Below are positions 9,601-20,401 of a stretch of 62,000 nucleotides of DNA, in pieces (position 1 is the first letter of the stretch; every line of letters begins with the position of its first letter). The notes under the pieces are model-generated. The model searched no databases and was not told the origin of the DNA. It saw nothing but the letters and a program-made list of their open reading frames with translations. The position numbers and the translations under genes were made by a program. Origin of the DNA: Branchiostoma floridae (Eukaryota > Chordata > Leptocardii > Amphioxiformes > Branchiostomatidae); assembly GCF_000003815.2 (NCBI RefSeq), contig NC_049989.1, positions 7,793,650 to 7,855,649 of the forward strand. Direction: 5' to 3'.

Positions 9601-12600
9601 TTGTGGCTCAATGTGTTCCTCTGTTCTTGAAATGAATAGGAGTTTTGGTGGTGAGGCATCGTGGGACAGGTCTGTTGCCATGGGAGCGGCATTTGACGAG
9701 AGTGATGAGACCATCACCCATCAGATCGTGGACAGACCAAAACCCGACAGACAGTATCTGTCAAGGTACGTTAATTCTTTTACTGTCTTCTTAAGCCAGG
9801 TAGCTTGCAGTGAAAAGACATTGCTTAATAGGCCCAGGAATAGAGTATCTTACAAGTATGTTTTGGGGATTGCAGTTTACACTTGATTTTCTAGTAGGCA
9901 AAATTCATAAAGTCAACTCGATAATAGTACTTGCAATAATACATAACAGAGTTTACATTTCTGAAAGAGAATTATTCAGAGAAACTTAGTCTAGTTGCAT
10001 GTGTCTGTATTGCACATGATTGTTCTTTGTTATGGATCTCAGTGCTCTAACAACATCAATGATGTGCAAGATGAAGTGGGAGGTCTTCAGGACACAGCGT
10101 AATACAACAATTACTGTCTCCTTGTTCTCCTCCCAAACATCTTATAATGCATGCATATTTCATTACTTCTTTTAAAATATAATTCTGATACTAGTTGGGA
10201 TAATTGTTAAGGCTTAGCTTTTCACAATTTGGTACTTAATATTCAACATTACCTGGATACAAATTCTACACGTAATGTCGTTTTCTGCAGGTACTACATC
10301 CAGCCACAGTGGTTGTTTGACTGTGTGAATGCTAAGATGCTGCTGCCTGTAGAGGACTACTTCCCAGGTGTGGTTCTGCCCCCCCACCTCTCACCTTTTG
10401 TAGAGTACAAGGAAGGGGACTATGTGCCACCGGAGAAGGAAGCATTGTCCAGAAGACAGCAGGGTTTGGATACTGGTAAGTTGTGATCATTTTGCATAGT
10501 CTGGCAGAAGTTAATGAAGTCAATCTTCAATCTTTATTTATTAAATCAACATTGCAGAGTACACTCGAACAGTAGCACCTTTGAATATCCTTGATGTTAC
10601 AAAAGACAATACAAAAGCAGGACATAGACTTGAAACATACACTTATGCATCAGTCAGGGTTTTGTTGTAAAGTCTGATTGTATAGTGTAGAGAGGAGTTG
10701 TGCAGTCTACCAGTACTTGCTTTTGGGACAGATAGAGATGCATCCTGAACTATGCAGTGACCTTCCAGTGACCTCTAACTTGGCCGGTGTGACATCATGT
10801 ACATTGTAGGGGTTACTCTGATTCATGGAAGTGTTGATAATGACATGATCACTCATCAATAACCTTTTACTGCTGAATAAACTACTGAGTGAGCAAAGTC
10901 AAAGTTATTGTGATGATACACACTTAATCATTCAAAATTGTCATTACATTTGGATTGGTATGCACACTTGCCAGTTGGTAAGGCCTTTCACTTGCCTGTC
11001 TACAACTCTCACAAAGTGTGCCAGAGAAATGTTGGGAGCCTCTTTGTGACACAGATATTGTTGCCTTGCTGTTGTCATCAGAACCTCTCACACATTTTGA
11101 CTAATGGTCTTACCTTCAGGCATATATTCTGTTTCCTTGAAATATTCTAAAGCTTCCTGCTGCCATTGTTGTTATCAAAACCTCTCAGACATTTTTGATG
11201 ATAAATGAGATGTCTTGCCTTAGGATATTTACATTGTACATGTACTCCTTTATATGAAAGCTATAGAAAGTTACATTATGTAGTGGGATCCCAGATCTCA
11301 TTTTTCAAAAGAATGTGTTGTCTGAAAGCATATTTCTGCAAGCATTGAATGTAAGAGTGGAAATGGAAAAAACAATTCTCTAGAATTTGGAAAACCAAAT
11401 ATGCTTAAATTTCATGAAGGATTAATGATGGCAATCACTAATGGACTACTGACAATGGTTATTTATTACAAAGTTAGGCGTGTTGCTTCTCTGCATGCAA
11501 CATACAAAATTCTAAGTCACAAGAAAGAGCATATCATATAAATGCCATTTGATATGCCCTAGTTCCTAAAGCACTTTGCTGAATTGGCTTGATGTAACAA
11601 ATTCAACAGAAAGCATGTCAGCATCTAACACACATTTTGTAGGAGATGCAGTAGCCAAAGAAGCTGAAGATTCAGAGGAAGAGGATGAGAATGAAGAGGA
11701 GGAGGGACAAGAAGAGGAAGATGAGGAGATAGATGATGAAGGTGATTAGATTCAACAAAATAATGAAATCAAAGTATCTTAAATGGTCTTGCTCTAGTAA
11801 ACCATTCATAAATAAGTCTTGTAATTACAGATACTCAGTGACAGGAAAAAGTATTTTGGGCTTTGTTGTTAAGCCTTATTCCTGTACATGATTGTTAAGT
11901 TGCTATATTGTGTACGTGCACACTTGCCAGTTGAGAGGGTGTTTCATTTGCCTGTCTACAACTCTCACAAAGTGTGCCAGAGAAATGTTGGGAGCCTCTT
12001 TGTGACACAGACGTTGTTGCCTTGCTGTTGTCATCAGAACCTTTCACACATTTTTAAGGACAAAGAAGATTTCTTGTCTTTGTGTGTTTTCTCTGTGTGA
12101 TCTAAATTGGCCAGAAGAAAGGCTTCGAATGTAGATTTTTGTAGTCTTTGTTTAAATATGATTGATACCAATTGTGCCACAACAGATCAAGAAGAGGAAG
12201 AAGTAGAGGATGAAGATGATGATGATGAAGATGATGATGAGGAGGAGGATGAAGATGAAGAGGAGGAAGAGGTGCAAAAAGTGGAGAAGAAAACACCACT
12301 GAAGAGAAAACAGGTCAGTCTTGATCATGTGCATGGTTTTGTTTATGTTGAGAATTAGAATAAGGGCTTATTCTTGAAGGTATTTTCAAAACTCATGTTG
12401 GAACAGAATAATCTAAACAGATGCCATTGATACAGTGGGTGATACAGTACAATAGACTGTGTTCCCTTGAGCTGATCATGCAAGTATCATCAGATATGGT
12501 TTACCAATTTTTTAGGCTGGATACATTTTGACAAAGCTCTGAGAAATACTCCAGTAGTTACGATTTCACTCCAGGGATCACTAAACATTTTACAAGGCAA

Positions 12601-15600
12601 AGGAAACATTGAAATATTCACAGCTAGCCCAGTGNNNNNNNNNNNNNNNNNNNNNNNNNNNNNNNNNNNNNNNNNNNNNNNNNNNNNNNNNNNNNNNNNN
12701 NNNNNNNNNNNNNNNNNNNNNNNNNNNNNNNNNNTGCCCACACACATGTACACTCTCACACGCATGCACAGCTGCATACACATACATACACAGCACTAGA
12801 TTGCAATATATTTATTTGTGCATAGGTGGTGAACCATACAGATCAAGCCATCCCTAATCAATCCAGCAATAGCTTCTACTTTCTGCAATTCCCCAAGGGC
12901 TGCCTCTTGCTTTAATTTTTTCCCATCCCACTCAATGTTTGGGAGCCTATGTTGTTGATTTTCGTGTTAAATCTGTCATTTTAAGCCTACAAGAATATTA
13001 TACATTTTATCAGTTTTTGTCACGAAATGAAGGCTTTTGTCAGTCCCAACAAGCAATTTCCATACCAGGACAGAGGGCATGGGTCCTGGAAGCAGCCTTG
13101 ATTTCCTTGCTTGTTTTTCAGAATGCAAATGTGTTGCTGTTTCTTCTGATTTTGCACACCACTTATCAATGCATGTGGGTACCATCATCCTCGTGCACAC
13201 TGTGGTGTGCTAGATTAACTGGGGGATACTTCGTGGTGCAGCACAATATCACATGACTGTGTCATCATTCAGCCCCCATACAGACCCTCTTTCCAGCTTC
13301 AGAGCTATCTGAAAGAAAACAAAAAGTTCTGACTGTGCCCAAGTCCACAAAGACTTATGAAGGTTCACACACAAGCAGAAGTTACTCGTAAAGATATAGA
13401 GCAGCAATAGAAGCACTTTTCTGAAACCACAGCTACCGTGATGATGAAATGGGCAGTCTTACAGATCAAGCTAAAGCTGAGACAAAATGTGACCCCAGAA
13501 AAGTGGGTCAAACATGCCATTTACTGCCTTTATCTTACCACCCTGGTCAGAATATGTTATTTCATGTGACTGAAATCTCCTGGAAGTGTGTAATTCGCCT
13601 GTAGTGCGGCCTATCTTAAATGTGACTGCCTGGATTGTACAGGTGATACTGCCACTTCCTGTCCATTTCCCCTGAGTCTGTGAGTGGCTAATGTGGTGAC
13701 TGATACGCATCTTCTCGACTCCCTGTCTAATGGATGGTCGCTATTTGGGTCAATTGTGATAGTATCAAGAAAAGGGATGAAGATATCTCAATTCTAATGT
13801 GTTACACAAGCATAGAGATGCATGGTGACCATTAAGTTTAAGTGAGGAAGGACCTCGTCACATTCACACATACGGATGGAGAGTGTTAATGCTGTGTTGT
13901 ACGTGTATATGTGTACCATTTGTTGAGGTTGTTGCCCATTTGTTTGAGATAATGGTGCCACGATGTGCAGTCATGACTGTAGTTTTGTTTGGCTTTCAGT
14001 TTTTGATGGATCAGTAATGTCCTAGTCCTTTGGGAACTACTGTCAATGCAGAAATGTTCGCGGTGGATTAATGTTCGCGGTTTTCGCGGTGACCACTTCA
14101 CCGCGAACTTAAAACCACCGCGAACATTTTTCTATTATGGTATTAGACTGCAGTCTATGGTGTTACCACGAAATTAAAAACACAGCGAAAAGTCTTTTTC
14201 CCGCTACCGCGAAATTAATTCCCCGCGAAATTAAATGCATTTACAGTATCACATGTACATGTAGATGGAGGTTGGTAAATGTACACAATATTCGTGACAA
14301 GAAAACCACATACAAAACTAAAAAGGTCAATCATGCATATAATGAATATTTCATTTCTTTAATATAAAGGAAATGGATATTCATGCATGTTTAATATGGT
14401 TATAATATAGTGTGATACAGAACAATGGATGCACAATGGGATCGATTGACTTTCACCCAAGCACATCATGAAGGAAGATAATTATTCAAATGGTCCTTGA
14501 GACAGACAATGCAGACAGATTTTTCTTAGTTAAAGCAAGAAAATGTGCCCCAACTAATGTTGAAGCTGCCATGGAAAAGGTTTTTGATTTCATTGATTAA
14601 TATGCAGCTTTGAACAAGCCTTTTTTATGTAGATTTCTATTTGCTCTTGACAAAAAAACTACCCTCTGCGAACTGGATGACATCATTAATTCCTGTGTAC
14701 ATCATTTTATTATACTTCAGAACTGTTGAGATTTTGTTGGCATATCAACAAAAATTCAGACAATTATAGCATGCTGACATTACATTAAGGTGTACGCACA
14801 TACTTATGGTACCCAAAAATGAGATTATATCACCATGCCAGATGAAATGGCACACATTCTTCACCCTCATAGTCTTATTTTGTATTGTATCGAATGTTTT
14901 GTTCTGATAAACCAATTTGTAGTGCAACTGTGTCTTCCTCTGTCTAGTAAAAACCATGTTTGTACCTAACTGTCTTCCACCCACACAAGTGTATTAGATT
15001 AAGACATGATTGTATTCATGGGTTAATTCAATTCTTCTTTTCCTCCGTCGGTCACACTAACATTGAAGTCATTTAAGGTTATACAGTCATGTTTATGATT
15101 ATATTGCTCAAGGGTATGTGTAGACAAGTGAATATGTCTTGGTCGTGTGCAAAGACCTTTACAAAGGAGCATGAAAAAGATATTCCCCAAAGCTGCCACA
15201 TGAAAGACACCTGAATTTCTACAAAATTGATACATGTAAATGATATGGACATAAAAAGCCTTCATAACCCCTGGCGCCCTGCTTCTTCTATTAGGCCAGT
15301 TAGTCTCTCAGTGAGTCACGCTTGCCTCGCGCATTGACGTTTATGACTTAGGTTGGGGAGATGCTGTTTCAGGCTATTATTCATGTAACCCGTAACCTTG
15401 ATGTAGACTTTATTACCTGGTGACTGTGAAGTAAATGAAATGTTGAAGTCTAGCAGGCTGGTAGTGAGACTTCTAAAAACTTAGTTTATACATACCATAT
15501 CGGAAGATCCCCATTGGAAGTGAAGTTTCTGACATAATTAGTGGCATATTCTACACCCTCAAGCAGTGAGCTGTCTGTGGGAGCCATCTCATCAACTAGG

Positions 15601-17665
15601 GATTTTAGCTCATCCCTGTAGCAGCATTTAAGCCATAGGAGGGCTGAAGATAAAAGGATGTCTTAGACAATGATGGAAGAGATGTCATCAGTGTTTTTTT
15701 TATCAACTTATTTTGCCGGAGCTGAGATGGTAGAGATTGTCACCTCAGCCCTTAAGGAGCCCCTCAGGTGTTGCCATACCTTCTAAAAGACTCTTTGAAC
15801 TTAAAAATGATGGTACCATTACTGGTAGTGAAGACTTACAGACACATCTGTGGGGATGACTATAAATCTGGATTTCGATATTGTCTGATGGACTCGTGAC
15901 TTGAATTTCTTTGTGCAGATTTTTTTTAATTCTTTTTTTTTCTATCGCGAGCAGCAAGCATATTGTCATTTAGTTAGAATGTATCACTTTGTTTCACAGT
16001 TTTCTTTTCTTTTAATGTAATGTGTGTATAATATATAAACACAAAAAGGGTTAACAAAGTATTTCTCTGCTGCCAAATCCTACACCAAATCTAAATTTGG
16101 TTTCAAAAGGCTGCATCAATACATGTAGGGGTCAAAACACAGTACTCTGTAGGTGGAAGATATATTTCATTACTATGATGTTTTGTATCAGCTTAAAAGC
16201 TGTAGGAATGTGCTATAAAATGTCAAACTACTCATTATCAGACATGACATTGTAAGTTTTGATCATTAACTCTGAAAGTGAAGAAAAGCCTCTTATTTAA
16301 ACATCTTCCCTTTCTTCTTTCTACCTTTTCTTGATGAAGGATGATGTCTCAGACACTCCTCCCAGCAGCATCAAAGTCAAGGAGGGGAAACTGGACTATG
16401 AGGATGCAAGTTCAAAGGCAAACCGTGAGGAGTGGGAGGCCAGGAAGCTGGCCATCATGATGATCCCCAAGAAACGGAAAAGGCTCTTTGAGAAACTTTC
16501 CAAGAGGGAAAGGAGGAAGAAACATGAGGTAGGAACTACAGACATGAGAAACATAAAGATGTCTTTTTATGTGTTTCTAATATATATGTAAGAGTTATAT
16601 GGTTAAGTTTTCATGCTAAAACTGAAATATTCTCCAGAACAAATTTTTCCTAGTTTTTGCCTAATAATAGTAGATGTTTATGTTTTTGGTGCCATTTATT
16701 TGTGGGTGTGTAGCTGTGTGTGCTTCCATCATAACTCAAGAATTCGTGGATGGATCCTAATGATATTTGGTAGATGGGCAGGGGTTAGGAAAATGAAGGT
16801 CATCTTTGATAATGGGCTTCCTACCGGCTTTCTACAGCACTGCAACAGAAAGTCCTGTTTTGACATTTATCTTGTGTTCCGGTTACAAACATGCAGTTCA
16901 ATGAAAGGAATATGCTTAACCACTGCCCTGGTGATATTGGTCTATAACCACCTGCAAATAATGCAGTAGTTATGTGGAAATCAATGATGTGTTTGCATGC
17001 GCTCTCGCACGCTCCAACAATGTATGCCTGTAATTAGATCAATTTTCTTGCAACCATCTCATATCTTCTTGATGTTAAGAAGTGATATAATTGCTGTGCG
17101 CAGTGCTTCGGCTGGCCCCCCACTGGTAAAGTGACTAGTCTTGCACAGTAATTGCTGCCTTGTGTGGTATATTTTTGGGGAAGTGAATTGATGGAGTATT
17201 GAGCAGCCCCAGGGAGCCTTTATACAAGCGACTGCATCAAAATGAAGATTATCTAACAATGCAGTAGGAATCGATTTTCAACATAGGAACACAAAAAGAC
17301 TGATTACCAGTGAGGACAATTGGACACCATCCAGTTTGGAGAAGCTTTGATGTTAGCATGATGTTTTGCATCAGCTCATAATGGCTATTAGGTTTAGATT
17401 TTACAATTATAAGAAGTATTGCATTAAAAAATATCAGATGTATTTGCAGCTGGCAGCTGCAACTGTCTAAGGTTTGGCATTGTGATTTTGTGAGAACAGT
17501 TATTATATAGGTTTGCTGATAGCCTTTCCCTATTACTACATGTACATGTTTGATAGACTAAAATATTTTTGCATATTTCAGGCAAAGAAACTTACAGCCA
17601 AGCGAGAGGAGTTTGAAAAGAGCCAGAAGACCATGAAGAAGAAACAAAGGCTAAGCAACAATTAA
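3652..17665 (+). CDS. PES1: pescadillo homolog, 17 exons, complete (615 aa)
   Basis: Pescadillo is the nucleolar scaffold of the PeBoW complex (PES1-BOP1-WDR12), needed for ITS2 processing and 60S subunit maturation. CDS exons: 3652-3675, 4082-4161, 4797-4950, 5072-5181, 5593-5720, 6128-6171, 6336-6431, 6630-6746, 6846-6920, 8053-8145, 8619-8734, 9640-9765, 10291-10475, 11643-11741, 12186-12313, 16340-16528, 17582-17665. All joins keep frame with GT donors and AG acceptors, giving 615 aa against roughly 590 in vertebrates. Residues 1-276 are the Pescadillo N domain (for example [27 protein letters not shown]). Residues 308-325 are a charged helix, and 325-408 a BRCT domain with the invariant W of QPQWLFDCV at 395. 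Residues 455-510 form an extreme Asp/Glu tract, and the C-terminus is Lys/Arg-rich. The start is the ATG of MGRLMQKK. A gap (12635-12734) lies in intron 15, but the phase-0 join is intact. Introns 9, 10, 11, 13, 14 and 15 hold H/ACA-like RNA copies. Confidence 0.97.
4178..4605. repeat. tandem duplication of about 215 bp in PES1 intron 2
   Basis: Copies 4178-4390 and 4393-4605 are about 95 percent alike, both beginning TTTATGGCTGACATCTGAGC and ending with GTTTCAATTCGTAATAC. The similarity suggests a recent duplication. I tested it by eye for C/D or H/ACA boxes and found no convincing set. Confidence 0.85.
7741..7872 (+). ncRNA. candidate H/ACA box snoRNA, family B copy 1 (PES1 intron 9)
   Basis: 132 nt. 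Hairpin 1 has a nine-pair base GCACACCAC/GTGGTGTGC and a six-pair upper stem TGCATA/TATGCA. The H box AGATTA (ANANNA) follows one base after it. Hairpin 2 has a lower stem GGGGG/CCCTC and an upper stem GTGGTGCAG/CTGTGTCAT (with G-U pairs). ACA then follows, plus three bases. The distance from the upper stem to the H box is 14 nt and to the ACA box 14 nt, as expected for pseudouridylation guides. Same strand as PES1, so release by splicing and trimming is plausible. Target unknown. A second copy of identical length lies in intron 15. Confidence 0.7.
8275..8410 (+). ncRNA. candidate H/ACA box snoRNA, family A copy 1 (PES1 intron 10)
   Basis: 136 nt. Hairpin 1 is closed by GCACACTT/AAGTGTGC with an upper stem AGTTG/CAACT. 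The pocket is three bases on the left and six (CTCACA) on the right. The H box AGAGAA follows 15 nt after the upper stem. Hairpin 2 has a lower stem TTGGGAG/CTCTTGG (with G-U pairs) and an upper stem TGACACAG pairing with CTG-T-TGTCA around one bulge. ACA is 14 nt past the upper stem and is followed by TTT. Family members lie in introns 11, 13 and 14. Confidence 0.7.
8793..9134. mobile_element. MITE with CAGGG...CCCTG termini in PES1 intron 11
   Basis: Terminal inverted repeats of about 40 bases: left CAGGGTTCGAAATACCA..., right ends ...TATTTTGAGCCCTG. Both arms contain 'gcaggt' blocks, and the interior has no coding potential. GTAGA abuts both ends (left ...GTAGA/CAGGG, right CCCTG/GTAGA) and may be a 5-bp target duplication. 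Confidence 0.7.
9217..9352 (+). ncRNA. candidate H/ACA box snoRNA, family A copy 2 (PES1 intron 11)
   Basis: 136 nt, same length as copy 1. Basal stem GCACACTT/AAGTGTGC, upper stem AGTTG/CAACT, H box AGAGAA, lower second stem TTGGGAG/CTCTCGG, and ACA followed by TCT are all retained. The apical part of hairpin 1 differs from copies 1 and 4 (GAGAGGGTG instead of GTAAGGCC). Change is therefore concentrated away from the boxes and stems. One upper-stem pair of hairpin 2 is lost (TGCCA for TGTCA). Confidence 0.68.
9400..9536 (+). ncRNA. degenerate family A H/ACA-like copy 3 (PES1 intron 11)
   Basis: Clearly homologous to the other family A copies, and the basal stem survives with one G-U pair (GCACATTT/AAGTGTGC). 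The H box position reads GTAGAA (first A lost), an extra insertion sits in hairpin 1, and the ACA position reads AAC/AAT. It shares intron 11 with intact copy 2. Most likely a decayed snoRNA copy. Confidence 0.5.
10962..11097 (+). ncRNA. candidate H/ACA box snoRNA, family A copy 4 (PES1 intron 13)
   Basis: 136 nt and nearly identical to copy 1 through hairpin 1, with basal stem GCACACTT/AAGTGTGC, upper stem AGTTG/CAACT and H box AGAGAA. The second hairpin keeps TGACACAG with CTG-T-TGTCA and ends CTCTCAC-ACA-TTT. Fragments resembling the 3' part of this family continue at about 11156-11200. Confidence 0.7.
11918..12053 (+). ncRNA. candidate H/ACA box snoRNA, family A copy 5 (PES1 intron 14)
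   Basis: 136 nt. Hairpin 1 carries the same apical variant as copy 2. H box AGAGAA, second upper stem and ACA plus TTT are intact; the second lower stem is weakened to CTTTCAC. It is on the PES1 strand, 176 nt after exon 14 and 132 nt before exon 15. Confidence 0.68.
12635..12734. other. assembly gap, 100 N
   Basis: Run of exactly 100 N in PES1 intron 15, a conventional placeholder of unknown true size. The flanking sequence on the right is CA-rich (CACACACATG...), which may explain the assembly break. Confidence 0.99.
13154..13285 (+). ncRNA. candidate H/ACA box snoRNA, family B copy 2 (PES1 intron 15)
   Basis: 132 nt, exactly the length of the intron 9 copy. Basal stem GCACACCAC/GTGGTGTGC and H box AGATTA are identical. 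The upper stem has changed to TGCATG/CGTGCA, where an A-T pair in copy 1 is a G-C pair here. The second lower stem is GGGGG/CCCCC, where copy 1 has a G-U pair. ACA is followed by GAC. Substitutions that keep pairing support a folded RNA. Both copies are preceded by TGATTTT. Confidence 0.7.
14049..14250 (-). mobile_element. TTCGCGG-type MITE, copy 1 (PES1 intron 15)
   Basis: About 200 bp bounded by 'gcagaaatgttcgcggtgg' on the left and 'ccgcgaaattaaatgcattt' then 'acagta' on the right. Several internal inverted blocks of TTCGCGGT/ACCGCGAA occur. It is the reverse complement of the copy at 49149-49355. Confidence 0.75.
16700..16900 (+). repeat. fragment of the TG-start 'ctcaagaa..ggatgga' interspersed repeat
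   Basis: The stretch GTGTGTAGCTGTGTGTG... followed by 'ataactcaagaattcgtggatgga' parallels the beginning of the long repeat at 60017-61079. Similarity fades after about 150 bases. Confidence 0.4.
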
Positions 17666-18281
17666 AAGTATACTGCTTGTGCTATAAGACAAACTATGTA
17701 CAGATTTAGCAACTTAAAGTTAAACAAGACGTTAAAGTGTTTTAACTCAATTGTTAGTACACACTGATAGAGACATTCACTATGAAAACTCTCTGAAACT
17801 CTAACTCTATAAAGTTATGTTGAGCTTGCTTAAAAATGGTTTTGTTGAGGAGCATTTTGTCTATTGTATCACAGTGTTATGGAATATGGCAAAGAATCGT
17901 GTATTTATAGGTTTACAAGTAGGTATTGTTTTTAATTTTGCTGATAGCAGATACATTTAGTTCTTATTCCCTCACTATTGTAAGAACTAAATCCAAATGT
18001 CTAGATCAGAATTTATGAGGTTAAATCTTGTGCTACAAAATCTGGAGTAATTTTTCTGCATTGACATAGTGCTGAAGAACTACATTAAACCTGTACAGGT
18101 CCTCTAATTGCTGTAGACTGTGTTTTATTAGTGCCCAGGGGGTGGGGAACATTAGTGTAAATCTTTGCATGAGGGAGACTTAACTTCAGTTTTGTTATCA
18201 TTGCCGTAGGGTGTAAAGATGTATCACTTTTCCCTGGAGCGGTCAGATCATTACAGCCTTGGTTATATGTTACCTCAAAGA

Positions 18282-18287
18282 AATAAA
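18282..18287 (+). terminator. candidate PES1 polyadenylation signal
   Basis: First clear AATAAA downstream of the PES1 stop, giving a 3' UTR of about 0.6 kb. Not confirmed by transcript data. Confidence 0.4.
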
Positions 18288-18384
18288 AGAAACTAGAAAG
18301 GCCGACATTTGCTTGAGAGCAAATACAGCATATTTCAGCCATCTCCCTCCTCATGTAACAATAGACTGTTCCAAAAATACCTAT

Positions 18385-19180
18385 GTGCAAAAATGGAACA
18401 CTTCTGCTTAAAATGACTTCTAACTACATGTACTAATCACTCTTATGAGCAAAAATGAATCTTACAAAAAAACCTGCAATAATGGACTCTTCTAGTGCAC
18501 CCCATGTAGAAAGGTAAAATAGACGACTCCAAAAACACTTCCGCTAAGAAATGGAATTTTGAATCATCAGCCGTCCAAAACCATATTTAAAAAACCCTCT
18601 GTGCAAGAATGGACTCTTCCTGTTATACCTCTATGTAAAGTGGAACGATCCAAAAATACATCAGCTAAAATAGGACATGGACATAATCACCAAAGTCCAC
18701 AAAATGAATTTTAAAAAATACCCCCTTCATTGAAGAATGGAATCTCCCAGCACACCCTGTTTAAAATTGCACAATAGACAAGTCTAGAAATACTCACAGT
18801 ACATGGCCTTTTGTATGATAAGCATCCCAGTTCAAAACTGAATTTTGATAAAGTTCCCCGTGCATGAATGGACTCTTCCAGATAACACCAGGCTTGCTGA
18901 TTGGCTGCCGAATCCTCCTCATGTGTAGTCTTCAGGTGGGGGTCAACTTCCATTCAACAAATGGAATTCAGAATCATCACCCATGTCCAAAACTGAATTT
19001 TTAAAAAATCCCCCCTATGTGCAAAAATGGGCTGTCCCAGTAGTAGTCTTATGTCAAGTGGTTCAGTGCAAAAACACTTCCGCTAAAAAGAGCATTGGCA
19101 TTATCACCAAAGTCTAAAAGTAAATTTAAAAAAAACACCCCCTGTCCAACAATGGACTCTTCCAGCAAAACCAGCTCGCT
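18385..19180. repeat. degenerate satellite, period about 127 bp, 6-7 copies
   Basis: The landmark 'atggactcttcc' or close variants occurs near 18482, 18609, 18737, 18867, 19026 and 19152. Spacings are 127, 128, 130, 159 and 126. Each unit also carries an A-rich block before C5-6, a 'gtccaaaa' block and a 'cttccgctaaaa' block. The long interval near 18890-18950 contains an extra segment. Confidence 0.75.
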
Positions 19181-19261
19181 CATTGGTTGGTCATTAATTG
19201 CATTTACCTTGTCCCCCAACCACCTGGATGTCTATGGACTAGGTAGGTAGGTAGATAATTG

Positions 19262-19735
19262 GATCTACCTGGCACACCTGTGGCCCTGACACACCAGAAT
19301 GACCTAGAGGTCGTTGACCTCGGCACCTCAACCTCACATATCCAAAACTCTCCCACAAAAACCTCCTTATAGAGCCATTTTGAAGTAATTTATACCAAAT
19401 ATTATACATGGATCCTTTGAATAAGTATCTAGGGCACCTCTGCCCCAAATTTCAGGTCATTTGGATGTAATACCATGGTACAGGGGGCCAAATTATACAG
19501 TTTTGGTCCAAAAGTTGCAATAAAACCTTAATAAAATCATTTAAAGAGCAGATATGAAAAAAATGAAAAAAACACATTTTGGTATTGGCCCACTCTACCC
19601 TTGTGCCAAATTTCAGGTCATTCGGTCTAGGAATGGCGGAGATGAATCACTTTGAAGATTTGACAGGAGAAAGAAAGAAAGAAAGAAACATTACGAATAC
19701 AATATATTTCACCATACTATGTATGGCTGAAATAT
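19262..19735. repeat. interspersed repeat with GAAA microsatellite tail
   Basis: Two related blocks contain 'ccaaatttcaggtcatt' (near 19444 and 19603). The region ends with (GAAA)n at 19669-19690 and then 'tatatttcaccatactatgtatggctgaaatat', a style typical of abundant short interspersed repeats. No coding potential. Confidence 0.55.
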
Positions 19736-20401
19736 AAAGATATGATCTTGTTCCAATTGCAAAGCTGCCTTATGGAGAATAGTAGATAATGTATGGAAAA
19801 GAGCTTTCCCGTGGAACCCTTTGCTGTGATATTTGTCATCTTACCTACATGTACAGTCATAAAAAAGGATAGGCAGAGATAGCAGGTAGGTATACGCTGT
19901 GATATGACATTGTAAGAGACATAAAATGGGGGTCCATGCTCAAGGTACTTCCTCCAACAGGTAGAGGAAGTGATCACAACCCCTCCCTGTTAAATTATAC
20001 CCTGCTACTGAAACGGCAAGGAAAATGGCTGCCCTATGTGCCCGTAGAGAGTATCAAGCAGTATCATGTTATTCAAGAATGGTGGGTTTGTACCCTTGGA
20101 CTTGCTGTGGTTGCATGCAATCTGCAATCAATCCAAGGACAAGAAGAGATGGGATATTTTTTTACTTGGGAAGTATGAAATCCTTGGTATCTGCAGAGTC
20201 TTCAAACAGCAGCATGAACTTTGTAAATTGAGACAAAAACAGCAGCCGGTCATCATTTGGTTGGATGCACACGAAATGAGGCAAAAGCATTATGGTGCAC
20301 TTAAACATATTATAGCTACATCTGTATTAATGCAGCCATCCATTTCTTTAATTATGAGTGTTGTGAGCAATGATGTAACACTCACATTGTAACGGTATCA
20401 A

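Noticed and set aside
9766-10900. Possible C/D box snoRNAs in PES1 introns 12-13 (aatgatg, tgataatga, ctga strings)
   Set aside because: No complete RTGATGA box with a CTGA at proper spacing and terminal stem was found.
9142-12100. Repeated peptide-like ORFs ([16 protein letters not shown]...) in PES1 introns
   Set aside because: The similarity is due to the RNA-like 136-nt copies. Frame is not kept across flanks, copy 3 is broken, and conservation follows base pairing and box motifs instead of codons.
12107-12358. Stand-alone acidic protein ORF
   Set aside because: This is PES1 exon 15 with intronic flanks.
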